DNA from: Oryzomonas sagensis
Lineage (GTDB): Bacteria; Desulfobacterota; Desulfuromonadia; Geobacterales; Pseudopelobacteraceae
Length of the DNA: 64,000 nucleotides
Reading direction: 5' to 3'
Assembly: GCF_008802355.1 (NCBI RefSeq)
Contig: NZ_VZRA01000001.1
Coordinates: 690,980-754,979 of the forward strand
The translations under genes and the position numbers were made by a program. Shown here one piece after another: positions 23,842 to 37,198 of the stretch (position 1 is the stretch's first letter; each line of letters opens with the position of its first letter). The notes under the pieces are model-generated. The model was not told where the DNA came from. It saw nothing but the letters and a program-made list of their open reading frames with translations, and made no database searches.

Positions 23842-26800
23842 CTATGCCTTCTCGATATTGACGAGGAACGACTTGAACTCCGGCGTCTGGGTGTTGGCGT
23901 CCCCCACGAAGGGGGTCAGGGTGTTGGCCAGGTAACCGCTCTTGGCAACGCCCTTGAAGCCCCAGTGGAACGGGATGCCCACGTGGTGGACGGTCTGGCC
24001 GTTCACCGTGAGGGGCCTGATGCGTTTGGTCACCACCGCCACCGCCTTGATGAAGCCGCGATGGGACCAGACCTTGACCCGGTCCCCGGCCTTGATCCCC
24101 TTTTCCTTGGCCAACTGCTCGCCGATCTCCACGAACTGCTCCGGCTGCATGATGGCCGACAGCTTGGTGTGCTTGGTCCAGAAGTGGAAGTGCTCGGTGA
24201 GGCGGTAGGTGGTGCCGGCGTAGGGGTACTCCTTTCCCTTGCCGAAGGCCTCCAGATCGCCCTTGAACACCCGCGCCGCCGGGTTGCTGATCACCTTCGG
24301 GTGCAGGAGGTTGGTGTCGATGGGGGTCTCGAACGGCTCGTAGTGCTCGGGGAACGGCCCTTCCGCCATCTTGTCCAGGGCAAAGAGCCGCCCCACGCCT
24401 TCCGTTTGCATGATAAAGGGGTTCATCCCCTCGCTGGGAGGTGAGTCCGCCTTGAAGTCGGGCACGTCGGGGCCGGTCCACTTGGCGCCGTCCCAGTACA
24501 CCAGCGCGCGCTTCGGGTCCCACGGCTTGCCGGACGGGTCGCAGGAGGCGCGGTTGTACAGGACGCGCCGGTTGGCCGGCCAGGCGAAGGCCCAGTTGAG
24601 GGTGTTGCCCAGGCCCGAGGGATCGGAGTTGTCCCGCCGGGCCATCATGTTCCCCTTCTCCGTCCAGGCCCCCGAATAGATCCAGCAGCCGGACGAGGTG
24701 GTGCCGTCGTCCTTGAGTTGGGCGAAGCCGTCCAGTTGCTGCCCCTTCTTCAGGACGACCTTGGTCGGGTCCTTGGGGTCGGTCAGGTCGGCCAGGGCCT
24801 TGCCGTTGTACTCCATGGCCAACTCCTCGGGAGCCGGCGCATGGGGGATCTTGTAGTTCCAGGTGAGGTTCATGAGCGCGTCCGGGAAGGCGCCCCCCTC
24901 TTTTTTGTACAGCTCCCGCAGCTTGAGGAAGATGCCGGCGATGATGTCCGCATCCTGTTTGGCCTCTCCCGGCGGCTCGGCCCCCTTGTAGTGCCACTGC
25001 AGCCAGCGCCCGGAGTTGGTGAGGGAGCCGTTCTCCTCGGCGAAGCAGGTGGAGGGGAGGCGGATCACCTCGGTCTGGATCGTGGCCGGGTCCACGTCGT
25101 TGAATTCGCCGTGGTTCTCCCAGAAGCACGAGGTCTCCGTGGCCAGGGGGTCGATCACCACCAGGTATTTCAACTGGGACATGGCCTTGCTCAGCTTGGC
25201 CCTGTTGGGGAACGCGGCCAGGGGGTTGAAGCCCTGGCAGACGTAGCCGTTCAGCTTGCCCCGGAACATCAGCTCGAACACCTGGAGCACGTCGTACACC
25301 TTGTCCAGCTTGGGCAGCCAGTCGAAGCACCAGTTGTTCTCCTTGGTCGCCCTGTCGCCGTACCAGGATTTCATCAGGCTGACGTGGAACTTGGGATAGT
25401 TCTGCCAGTAGGACATCTGGCCGGGGCGCACGGGCTTCTGGGTCCGCTTGTCCACGTAGGCCTGGTAGTCGGCCTCCGTATCCCGGGGCAGGGTAAGATA
25501 CCCCGGCAGGGCGTCGGACAGAAGCCCCAGGTCGGTGAGTCCCTGGATGTTGGAGTGGCCCCGCAGGGCGTTCATCCCCCCGCCGGCCATGCCCATGTTG
25601 CCCAACAGGAGCTGCACCATGGCCGCGGTGCGGATCATCTGCGATCCCACCGAGTGCTGGGTCCACCCCAGGGCGTACATGAAGGTCAGGGTGCGGTCGG
25701 GCGCCGAGGTGGTGGCGATGGTTGCGCACACCTTGAGGAAGGCGTCTTTGGGGGTGCCGCAGATGTTGCTCACCGCCTCCGGCGTGTAGCAGGAGTAGTG
25801 CTGCTTGAGCAGTTGCAGCACGCAGCGGGGGTGCTGCATGGTCTCGTCCACCGCGGCAAAGCCGTCCGCCCCGATCTCGTAAGACCAGGTGGATTTGTCG
25901 TAGGTGCGTTTCGGTTCGTCGTAGCCCGAGAACAGACCCTCGTCGAACCGGTATCCCGCGTTGACGATGAAGGTGGCGTTGGTGTAGGCCTTGACGTATT
26001 CGTGCTGGATCTTGTCGTGGGAGAGCAGGTAGTTGATCACCCCGCCCAGGAAGGCGATGTCCGTGCCGGTGCGGATGGGGGCGTAGTAGTCGGCCACCGA
26101 TGCCGAACGGGTGAAGCGGGGGTCTACCACGAGCAACGTCGCGTGGTTGTGGGCCTTGGCCTCGGTCACCCATTTGAAGCCGCAGGGGTGAGCCTCGGCG
26201 GCGTTGCCGCCCATGACGACGATGACGTTGGCGTTTTTGATATCAACCCAATGGTTGGTCATGGCACCGCGACCGAATGTGGGGGCCAAACTGGCCACCG
26301 TTGGTCCGTGTCAGACTCGGGCCTGATTGTCGAAGGCCAGGGCGCCCAGGCTGCGGATGGCCTTCTGGGTGATGTAGCCGGATTCGTTGCTGGAGGCGGA
26401 GGCCGCCAGGAAACCGGTGGTCACCCAGCGGTTGACCGTGACGCCGGCGGCGTTTTTGGCAATGAAGTTTTTGTCCCGGTCGTCCTTCATCAGCCGGGCC
26501 ACCCGGGTAAATGCCTCGTCCCAAGAGATGCGCTGCCATTCCCTGGAGCCGGGGGCGCGGTATTCCGGGTACTTGAGCCGGTTTTCGCTGTGGATGAAAT
26601 CCACCAGCCCCGCACCCTTGGGGCAGAGGGTACCGCGGTTCACCGGATGGTCCGGATCGCCCTCGATGTGGAAGATCGCCGACTCGGCGTTTTTCGCCCG
26701 GTCCCCCAGGCTGTGCATGATCAGGCCGCAACTCACCGAGCAGTAGGGGCAGGTGTTGCGGGTCTCGGTACTGCGGGCCAGCTTGAACGTGCGGACCTCT

Positions 26801-26898
26801 GCCTGCGCTTCGCCGGGCGAAAAGCCCAGCATGGCGATGCTGGAACTCCCCAGCCCGCCGGCAGAAATCTTGAAAAACTGTCTTCGCGTCACTTTCAT
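23842..26898 (-). CDS. fdnG: Formate dehydrogenase-N/O type alpha subunit, selenocysteine-containing, Tat-exported
   Basis: The molybdo/tungstopterin catalytic subunit, 1018 residues if the in-frame TGA at 26311-26313 is read as selenocysteine. The Tat signal is [15 protein letters not shown] (twin Arg). The [4Fe-4S] motif is CPYCSVSCG near residue 53. Sec196 lies in [19 protein letters not shown], the exact context and residue number of E. coli FdnG. ATG 26898 follows GAGGAGG; a longer frame to 26934 lacks the Tat position. Strong homology continues after the TGA, so it is not a frameshift. It exports with FdnH and oxidises formate at the periplasmic face, feeding menaquinone. Selenocysteine insertion needs selABCD, which are not in the window. 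Confidence 0.94.
26281..26313 (-). promoter_or_regulatory. UGA selenocysteine codon and candidate bacterial SECIS hairpin
   Basis: UGA at 26313-26311 is followed 11 nt later by a stem-loop, GGTGGCC-AGTTT-GGCCCCC on the minus strand, with one mismatch in the stem and a GU in the loop. Position and loop resemble the E. coli fdhF/fdnG elements recognised by SelB. Confidence 0.7.
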
Positions 26899-27260
26899 TG
26901 CCACGCCTCCTCTGGTTAGTCGGATACCGAGCATGCGGTCAACATGCTAATTTTTTATATGGTATTATTCTATTGCCACAATGGCCAAACATCAACCCCC
27001 GGCAAAAATTATTTTGGTCTGAGAAAGGCCAAAACACCGAAGGGGCACCCTCCATGACGCTCGTTTCCCTGCAGGATACAACGGCAATTTGACGCCGGCC
27101 CCCAGAGGTGAGCAAAAAATGAATTTTCGGTCACAGGGAGGCGTCACGGCCATGGGCAACGGCAGGAAGGGCTCAAAACAAGGGGGAGAGGCTCCTGCGC
27201 CGAGTGGCTTGACAAACACGATTAACGGTGTTAATTATAATAACAATAGTACCATGCTGA
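26899..27260. other. Intergenic region between fdnG and the TetR gene
   Basis: The fdnG-proximal part is AT-rich (26940-27010). An inverted repeat TTTTGG/CCAAAA lies near 27014-27036. No convincing GG-N10-GC sigma-54 element was seen for fdnG. The TetR-proximal part carries a promoter/operator (27209-27241). Short reading frames here have no binding site. Confidence 0.5.
27209..27241 (+). promoter_or_regulatory. TetR-gene promoter with overlapping palindromic operator
   Basis: TTGACA at 27209-27214, 17-bp spacer, TAATTA at 27232-27237 (or TATAAT at 27236-27241). The perfect palindrome ATTAAC-GGT-GTTAAT (27221-27235) fills the spacer and overlaps the -10, as expected for an autorepressor. A related string ATTAACTTAACAC occurs near 27915, before the efflux genes. 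Confidence 0.6.
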
Positions 27261-27887
27261 ATGAAGACAGGCCATCCCATGGGCATAGTCGAACGAAAAG
27301 AACGGCAGAAAGAATCGCTCCGGCAGGAGATTCTCGACGCAGCGCGGGAAATCCTGCTCGCCGAGGGATATGCCAAGCTTTCCATGCGCAGCATCGCCAA
27401 GCGCATCGAGTATTCCCCCACCACGATCTACCTCTATTTCAAAAACAAGGACGAAATCCTCTTCCATCTCTGCGACGAATCGCTGGAGCGCCAATTCGAG
27501 GCCATGGATGCGGCGGCCGACGGCAAATCATCCCCCCTGGCGCGGTTACGCGCAACGTTGCGGGCCTATATCGATTTCGGCCTCTCCGAACCGGACCGCT
27601 ACCGGATTACCTATATGACCGATATTTCCCCGTATGTCAGCGTGGCCAGCATATTGAACGAGGGGAGCTTCGGCAATAAGCTGCTCGAGTTGGTGCGGCG
27701 GCGGCTGAACGACATACTCGTCGAATCCGGGTCGGCCCTGGACCCGGAAAGCGCCTTCCAGACGCTCTGGGCCCACAGTCACGGCATCGTGTCGCTTTTG
27801 ATAAGCTGCCCCGACTTCCCCTGGGTTGAACGGGACAAGCTCATTGAAACAAACATCGACATAAGCTTGAAGGGTTTACTGCCCTGA
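27261..27887 (+). CDS. TetR/AcrR family transcriptional regulator
   Basis: A 208-residue repressor. The helix-turn-helix lies at residues about 21-67 (RQEILDAAREILLAEGYAKL, SMRSIAKRIEYSPTTIYLYF, KNKDEI), followed by the helical ligand-binding domain. The start is uncertain: ATG 27261 or ATG 27279 (MGIVERKERQ), neither with a strong binding site. It precedes the efflux genes on the same strand, and a perfect palindrome in its promoter suggests autoregulation. It probably also represses the membrane fusion and RND-TolC genes, as AcrR- and TtgR-type regulators do. The inducer is unknown. Confidence 0.88.
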   Translation: MKTGHPMGIVERKERQKESLRQEILDAAREILLAEGYAKLSMRSIAKRIEYSPTTIYLYFKNKDEILFHLCDESLERQFEAMDAAADGKSSPLARLRATLRAYIDFGLSEPDRYRITYMTDISPYVSVASILNEGSFGNKLLELVRRRLNDILVESGSALDPESAFQTLWAHSHGIVSLLISCPDFPWVERDKLIETNIDISLKGLLP

Positions 27888-27993
27888 CCCGCCGCCGCGC
27901 GACTTTTTTTTACCCATTAACTTAACACTGTTCTTTTGATTCACAGCGATAACACAGCCAAAACGACGCATTACGGCAGAGAAGGAGTCAGCA

Positions 27994-29130
27994 ATGAAAG
28001 CAGTCGTTCTTTTTCTGGCAGGGATGTTGGCCATGACGCTTCCGGCATGCTCATCGGGCAAAAAAAGTGAACAGAGCGCCGGTTCAGCGATACCGGTGAA
28101 GATCGGCACGCCGCACCATCGGGAAGACCGGGAGGCCGTGTCGGTCAGCGGGACCACCGCCGCTCCGGATGCGCCGGCAAATGCCTCGTTCCTCGTATCC
28201 GGAAAGGTGATCCAGGTCGGCCCGCGGGAAGGGGACCCGGTCAGGAAGGGGCAACTGCTGGCATCGGTCGATCCGACCGATTACCGGCTGGCCCTGGCAG
28301 CGGCCACGGCACAGGCCGACATGGCCCGGGTCGCCTATGAACGCGCCGAGGATGAGCATCGGCGCATGAAGATGCTGTTCGACTCCAAGAGCCTGGCGCC
28401 CAACGATTACCGGAAATTCAGGGCCGCATTCGAATCCGCCCGGCAGCAGGTGGAGCAGGCCGTTGCCTCGGAAAAGCTGTCCCGGAAACACGTGGCCGAT
28501 GCAACGCTCCATGCGTCCGTCAGCGGGTTCATTGCCAAACGCGCCATCGAACCGGGCGAAATGGCGAGCCCTGGCCGCCCGGTCTTCGAAATCGTCAGGT
28601 TGGATACCGTAGAGGTCAGCGTGGGGGTCCCCGAGACCGACGTGCACCTCGTCCGTGCGGGACAGAGGGCCGAGGTTACGCTGCCGGCATTGCCGGGGAG
28701 GTCATTCGAGGGGACCGTACGCCTCGTCAATGTTTCCGCCGATGCCGGCACGCGCACCTATATGACCCGCATCAGCGTCCCGAACCCGAAACACGAGCTC
28801 AGGATCGGCATGGTTGCGGAAGCGCACATCCGCGGCGACAGGACGGTAAAGCTGCTGACCCTGCCGGTGGAGGCGATCGTGCGCGACCCGCAGGGCGCCA
28901 CGATGGTCTACATCTACTATCCCGCCCAAAAACGGGCGTATGCCAAGCGGGTCGAAACCGGCGTCATGTACGGCAATGAGATCGAAATCAAGCAGGGGCT
29001 CACGGGGGACGAGCCGGTCATCCTTGCCGGCCAGGAGCGCCTCCGGGACGGCGCCCCCGTTTCCGCCATACCGGCCGGGGAGGCCCCGGGAAAGAAGACA
29101 GCGGCACCCGAAAAGGGGGCGCGGCAATGA
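27994..29130 (+). CDS. Efflux RND periplasmic adaptor (membrane fusion lipoprotein)
   Basis: A 378-residue adaptor of an RND tripartite pump. The lipobox LPAC (MKAVVLFLAGMLAMTLPAC) makes it a lipoprotein. The biotinyl-lipoyl-like half-motifs are VSGKVIQVGPREGDPVRKGQ near residue 65 and the mirrored VSGFIAKRAIEPGEMASPGR near 175. Between them a helical hairpin (residues about 100-165) would contact the outer-membrane factor. Beta-barrel and membrane-proximal domains follow. GAAGGAG precedes the ATG. Its stop overlaps the ATG of the RND-TolC gene (ATGA), implying coupling. With this adaptor and the fused pump, the whole tripartite system is encoded by two genes. Confidence 0.93.
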   Translation: MKAVVLFLAGMLAMTLPACSSGKKSEQSAGSAIPVKIGTPHHREDREAVSVSGTTAAPDAPANASFLVSGKVIQVGPREGDPVRKGQLLASVDPTDYRLALAAATAQADMARVAYERAEDEHRRMKMLFDSKSLAPNDYRKFRAAFESARQQVEQAVASEKLSRKHVADATLHASVSGFIAKRAIEPGEMASPGRPVFEIVRLDTVEVSVGVPETDVHLVRAGQRAEVTLPALPGRSFEGTVRLVNVSADAGTRTYMTRISVPNPKHELRIGMVAEAHIRGDRTVKLLTLPVEAIVRDPQGATMVYIYYPAQKRAYAKRVETGVMYGNEIEIKQGLTGDEPVILAGQERLRDGAPVSAIPAGEAPGKKTAAPEKGARQ

Positions 29131-32100
29131 ACCTGGCCAAGGCCTCCTTGCGTTATCCGACCGTTACCGTGATCCTCGCGGCACTGCTGGTCATCGTCGG
29201 CGTTCGCGCCTTCCTCGTCATGCCCCGCACGGAAGACCCCACCATAACGATACGCACCGGCCTGGTGCTGGCCCTCTACCCGGGCGCCACATCCGAACAG
29301 GTGGAAAAACAGGTCACCAAAACCCTGGAAAAGCATATCTTCAAATTCCCCGAGGTCAGGAAGGGCAAGACCTATTCGACGAGCCGCCCCGGCCTGGTCG
29401 CCATCAATGTGGAGCTTGAGGACTACGTAAAAAACGCGGATCAATTCTGGGCCAAGCTGCGCAATGAACTGAACGAGACCCGGGCCACGGAACTGCCCGA
29501 CGGCGTGCGCGGCCCCATGGTGAACTCGGATTTCGGCGACACGGTGGCCATGCTCATCGCCGTGCACGGGAAACGCTACGGCTACCGGGAACTGCGCGAT
29601 TACGTGGACCGGATTCAGGATGAGCTCCGGTCGGTCCGGGATATCGGCAAGCTGGCAACCTATGGCGGCCAAAGCGAAGAGATCTGGATCACCAGCAGCC
29701 TTGAGCGAGTCTCCCAGTATTTTGCCGACCCGGCCCGGGTTGTCCAGGCGCTGCAACAGCAAAACATCATTGCCGGTTCCGGGAATTTCGAGGCGTCCCA
29801 GGCCAAGATACCCCTGCGCACGACCGGTTTTTTTACTGCTGAAGAACAGATCCGCAGGACCATGGTCGATGTATCCCGAACCGGACAGCCGGTATACCTG
29901 CGCGACTTCGCCACGGTCGAGCGCCGGTATCAGGACCCCACATTCCTGGTGCGCCACGATGGCGAGCCGAGCATCCTTCTGTCCGTGGAGATGCAAAAGG
30001 GGAAGAACATCGTCCAACTCGGGGAACAGATCGACCGGGTCTTCACCCGCCTGAAAAGCGCCCTGCCCCCGGACGTCCAGCTCGAGTTGATCGCCAACCA
30101 GCCGGCGGTCGTGAAAAGCCGCATGACGAGCCTAAGCCACGAGTTCCTCCTGGCGATCGGCTCCGTGATCCTCGTGACCGTCATCCTCCTGCCGATCCGC
30201 GTTGCCGTGATCGCCGCCCTGGCCATACCCATCACGCTGTGTGCGACCCTGGGGGTCATGAACGCCCTGGGCATCGCCCTGCACCAGGTTTCCATCGCCG
30301 CCCTGATCGTGGTGCTCGGAATCGTCGTGGATGACGCCATCGTCATTGCGGACAACTATGTGGAGCTTCTCGACCGGAAGGTGCCGAAGGCCGAGGCGGC
30401 CTGGCGTTCGGCCACCGACGTGGTGGTCCCGGTATTCACCGCGACGGTGACGATCGTCTTTTCCTTCCTGCCGCTCCTCATCCTCAGCGGGTCGGTGGGG
30501 GAGTTCATCATGGCGCTGCCGCTCACGGTCGCCATTGCCCTGACGGTCTCCTTCATCGTGGCGGTGCTGTTCACCCCCATACTCTGCCGGTTCTTCATCA
30601 AAAAGGGGCTGCACGACCACGAAAACGGGGAAACAAAGGGTGCGAAAAAGACCTTCAGCGTGCTGGATGCACTCCAGGCCGGCTACAAGATCCTGATCAC
30701 CCGGTTCATGGCGAAAAAGCGCTGTGCCGTACTGCTCGGCGCCGGCGCCTTTGCCGCCGGCGTGGTCCTCTTCGGGACCGTGCGGGAGCAGTTCTTCCCC
30801 TCCGCCGAGCGCAACCAGTTCGTGATCGACGTGTGGATGAGCCAGGGAGCGCGCATCGAGAGCACGGATGCGGTAATGCGCCGCATCGAGAACCACCTGG
30901 CCAGCAGGCCCGGGATCACCCACTACGCCAGCTTTGTCGGGCAAAGCGCCCCGCGTTTCTACTACAACGTGAACCCCCAGTTGCCGGACGCGGCCTATGG
31001 CCAGTTCATCGTCAACACGAAATCTGTCGAAGCGACGCCGCTGCTCGTCGACGAACTGCGCACCAGCCTGGCCAGCCTGGCCCCCGAGGCGCTGGTCATC
31101 GTCAAGGAGTTGCAGCAGGGGGAACTGCTGGAAGCCCCGATCGAGGTCCGCATCTCCGGCGACGATATCGGCGAGCTGAAGCGCCTGGCCGCCCAGGTCC
31201 AGACCATCGTTTCCGCCGTGCCGTACGCCCAGTTTGTCCACAACGATTTTTTCAACGATTCGTGCCTGGTGGATGTGAACGTCAACAACGAACTGGCGAA
31301 CCGGCTCGGCATAACGAACTCCTCCGTTTCCCGGCTCTTGAGCGGCGCCCTGGACGGCGGCCCGGTCAACACGCTGTGGGAAGGGGACCGGCCGGTGAGC
31401 ATACTGCTTCGCCTCGACCAGGACTCCCGCACCTCGTTCGCCGCTGTGCAAAACGCCTACCTGACATCCCGGCTTACCAACGCCAGCGTGCCGCTCCGCT
31501 CCATAGCGACCCTCCAGCCCGAATGGCAAACCAGCCGGATTGTCCGCCGCAACGGCGTGAGAACCATCACGGTGCGAGGTTTCGTCAAGCAGGGATGGTA
31601 TGCCTCCGATCTGTTGAAAACCGTCCGGCCGCACATAAAAGCCATGCAACTCCCCCCGGGCTACCGGATCGAATACGGCGGGGAAAGTTCCAACAGCGAG
31701 CAGACCCTGCCGGAGATGACGGTGGCCCTCGGCATCAGCCTGCTGGCCATCTTCCTGGTCCTTCTCGTCCAGTTCAGGACCGTGAGCGAACCTCTCGTCA
31801 TCATGTCGTCCATACCGTTGGCCCTGCCCGGGGCGGTGCTTGGCCTGTTGCTCACGCACAACCCCTTCGGCTTCACCGCCTTCATGGGGATGATCAGCCT
31901 CTGCGGCATCGTGGTGCGCAACGCCATCATCCTGGTGGACTACATCAAGGAGAAAATAGCCGAGGGCGAAAGCCTGGAGCAGGCGGCAACGGAGGCGGGG
32001 GAACGCCGTCTGCGCCCCATCTTCCTGACGACCATGGCCGCTGCGGTGGGGGTGACGCCCATGATCCTCTCCGGGTCCAGCCTCTGGAGCCCTCTGGCCA

Positions 32101-33539
32101 GCGTCATCGCGGTGGGGTTGATCCTCTCCATGTTCTTTACGCTCCTGGTGGTGCCGGTCCTCTACGTGATCGTCATGTCGCGGAAAAGGAGGGCCGTCCC
32201 CCCTGCCCTGGCCGTGATCCTGGCCGCGGCCGGCCTGCTGGCGGCCGCGGCGGGGCAGGCTTGGGCTGAGCAGGTGAAGCTCACGCTCCCCGAAGCGGTG
32301 GACCTGGCGCGGCACCAGAACAGCGCCCTGAAGATCTCCCTGGCAAAGGTCCGGGAAAACGGGCAGCGCGTGGTTTCGGCCCGGGCGGACTACTTCCCCC
32401 GCCTGTCCAACACGACGTCGTATGTGGGCGTTTCCGACCAGGAACTGGTCACCGTACCCGCCGGCAGCCTGGGCACCATCCCGGGGGCGGGGCCCTTTCC
32501 GTCGCAAACCACCACGCTCCGCCAGGGTGCCGCCGCCACACTGCTCAGCACCACGACCCTGAGCCAGCCGTTGACGCAACTGTTCAAGGTCCACGAAGCC
32601 AACCAAATTGCGGATACGGACCAGAGGATCGCGGAAGCGGACGCCAAAAAGGCGGAACAGGAGGTGATCCTTGGGGTACACCAACTCTATTATGGTGTGT
32701 TGATCGCCCACAAGCAGCAAGAGGCGGCCCAGGCGGCAGTGGCGGCTACACGGGAAGAGGTGCGGGAAAGCGAGGACGGCGTCAGGGCCGGCAATCTGCT
32801 CGATGTCGCGGTGGCGGGCAGCCGCGTGCAGAGCCTCCAAAGCAGGCATTCGCTCCTGGCCGCCGAGATCCTGATAGCCGATTTGACGGCGGAACTGAAC
32901 GACCTTCTGGGGCTGGCGCCGGATACGGAACTGATTCTGGCGCCGGTGGCTGAAGCGCCGCCCGCGCCTCAGCCTCTTTCCGGGTATCTCCGGGACGCGC
33001 TCTCCCGCAACCCCGAACTGCTGGCGGCACGGGGCGCCGCCGTCAAGGCCGGCCACGCCCTAAACGCCGCCCAGGACGAGTACATCCCGGATATCAGCCT
33101 GTTCGCCCGCCACACCTATCAGGACGGAGTCCCCTTCCTGGCCCACAATATCGGCACCTTCGGCGCGCAGATGACCTGGACCATCTTCGACTGGGGGAGC
33201 CGCCGGGGCGTCGTCGGCCAGCGCAGGGCGCAGGTGGCCCAGGCCGAGGAGAACGTGAAGCGGCTGGAACAGCGCGTCACGGTCGAGATTGACAAGGCGT
33301 ACCGGAAGCTGGAGCAGACCCGGCTGATGGTGGATGTGGCCCGGGAGGAGCTGCAACTGCGGAAGGAGCAACTGCGCCTGAGCGCCAACCGGGTAAAGGC
33401 CGGGGCCACCACGGCGGCCCGCCATGCCGAATCGGTTGCCGCCGTCGCGAAGGCCGAGGCCGATGAACTTCAGGCTGAGTTGGGATACCGCCTTGCCCAG
33501 GCGGAGTTGGAGCGGATCACTGGTATCTCCAGCTATTGA
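29127..33539 (+). CDS. RND efflux pump fused to a TolC-family outer-membrane factor
   Basis: One 1470-residue frame with two modules. Residues 1-1016 are an AcrB-type RND transporter: N-terminal helix MNLAKASLRYPTVTVILAAL, proton-relay pair Asp402-Asp403 in GIVVDDAIVIADNYVE, and TM10 block CGIVVRNAIILVDY, with Arg where AcrB has Lys940. From Met1017 (MSRKRRAVPPALAVILAAAG, then small residues ending AWA-EQ) comes a perfect-looking signal peptide. Residues about 1048-1470 are a complete TolC/OEP protein with two coiled-coil repeats (LTLPEAVDLARHQNSALKIS; TWTIFDWGSRRG). No stop or frameshift separates them. AAAAGGAGG at the junction could be a relic binding site. Whether the chain stays joined or is cut is unknown. 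Confidence 0.92.
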   Translation: MNLAKASLRYPTVTVILAALLVIVGVRAFLVMPRTEDPTITIRTGLVLALYPGATSEQVEKQVTKTLEKHIFKFPEVRKGKTYSTSRPGLVAINVELEDYVKNADQFWAKLRNELNETRATELPDGVRGPMVNSDFGDTVAMLIAVHGKRYGYRELRDYVDRIQDELRSVRDIGKLATYGGQSEEIWITSSLERVSQYFADPARVVQALQQQNIIAGSGNFEASQAKIPLRTTGFFTAEEQIRRTMVDVSRTGQPVYLRDFATVERRYQDPTFLVRHDGEPSILLSVEMQKGKNIVQLGEQIDRVFTRLKSALPPDVQLELIANQPAVVKSRMTSLSHEFLLAIGSVILVTVILLPIRVAVIAALAIPITLCATLGVMNALGIALHQVSIAALIVVLGIVVDDAIVIADNYVELLDRKVPKAEAAWRSATDVVVPVFTATVTIVFSFLPLLILSGSVGEFIMALPLTVAIALTVSFIVAVLFTPILCRFFIKKGLHDHENGETKGAKKTFSVLDALQAGYKILITRFMAKKRCAVLLGAGAFAAGVVLFGTVREQFFPSAERNQFVIDVWMSQGARIESTDAVMRRIENHLASRPGITHYASFVGQSAPRFYYNVNPQLPDAAYGQFIVNTKSVEATPLLVDELRTSLASLAPEALVIVKELQQGELLEAPIEVRISGDDIGELKRLAAQVQTIVSAVPYAQFVHNDFFNDSCLVDVNVNNELANRLGITNSSVSRLLSGALDGGPVNTLWEGDRPVSILLRLDQDSRTSFAAVQNAYLTSRLTNASVPLRSIATLQPEWQTSRIVRRNGVRTITVRGFVKQGWYASDLLKTVRPHIKAMQLPPGYRIEYGGESSNSEQTLPEMTVALGISLLAIFLVLLVQFRTVSEPLVIMSSIPLALPGAVLGLLLTHNPFGFTAFMGMISLCGIVVRNAIILVDYIKEKIAEGESLEQAATEAGERRLRPIFLTTMAAAVGVTPMILSGSSLWSPLASVIAVGLILSMFFTLLVVPVLYVIVMSRKRRAVPPALAVILAAAGLLAAAAGQAWAEQVKLTLPEAVDLARHQNSALKISLAKVRENGQRVVSARADYFPRLSNTTSYVGVSDQELVTVPAGSLGTIPGAGPFPSQTTTLRQGAAATLLSTTTLSQPLTQLFKVHEANQIADTDQRIAEADAKKAEQEVILGVHQLYYGVLIAHKQQEAAQAAVAATREEVRESEDGVRAGNLLDVAVAGSRVQSLQSRHSLLAAEILIADLTAELNDLLGLAPDTELILAPVAEAPPAPQPLSGYLRDALSRNPELLAARGAAVKAGHALNAAQDEYIPDISLFARHTYQDGVPFLAHNIGTFGAQMTWTIFDWGSRRGVVGQRRAQVAQAEENVKRLEQRVTVEIDKAYRKLEQTRLMVDVAREELQLRKEQLRLSANRVKAGATTAARHAESVAAVAKAEADELQAELGYRLAQAELERITGISSY

Positions 33540-33590
33540 CGATAGCCCTCTGCTCCCAAGTGACAGCTTCCACTTTTATCGGCGACCATA

Positions 33591-33628
33591 AACAAAGGGA
33601 GTTAACCAATAGGCTAATTCCCTTTGTT
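33591..33628. terminator. Bidirectional hairpin between the efflux operon and gyrB
   Basis: Arms AACAAAGGGA/TCCCTTTGTT (10 bp) with an 18-nt loop; short T stretches on both strands. It separates convergent genes. Confidence 0.7.
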
Positions 33629-33672
33629 ATTACGCATAGTTTCAAATGAAATCCCGCAGAAAATGTTGGATA

Positions 33673-37186
<3,514 letters not shown>

Positions 37187-37198
37187 CCCGCTCTGCCG

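Noticed and set aside
26311-26313. Frameshift or pseudogene in fdnG
   Set aside because: The TGA is in the selenocysteine position with intact flanking homology and a following hairpin, so it is a recoded codon.
24718-26919. 733-codon plus-strand open frame across fdnG
   Set aside because: Antisense shadow of a high-GC gene; the minus strand encodes clear formate dehydrogenase with all motifs. The shadow is rich in Gly/Arg/His/Val without domains.
26935-27010. Sigma-54 promoter for fdnG
   Set aside because: No TGGCAC-N5-TTGC match; TGGC and TTGC strings present are not at the required spacing.
30132-33056. 974-codon minus-strand open frame across the RND-TolC gene
   Set aside because: Antisense shadow with biased composition and no motifs; the plus strand encodes a recognisable pump and outer-membrane factor.
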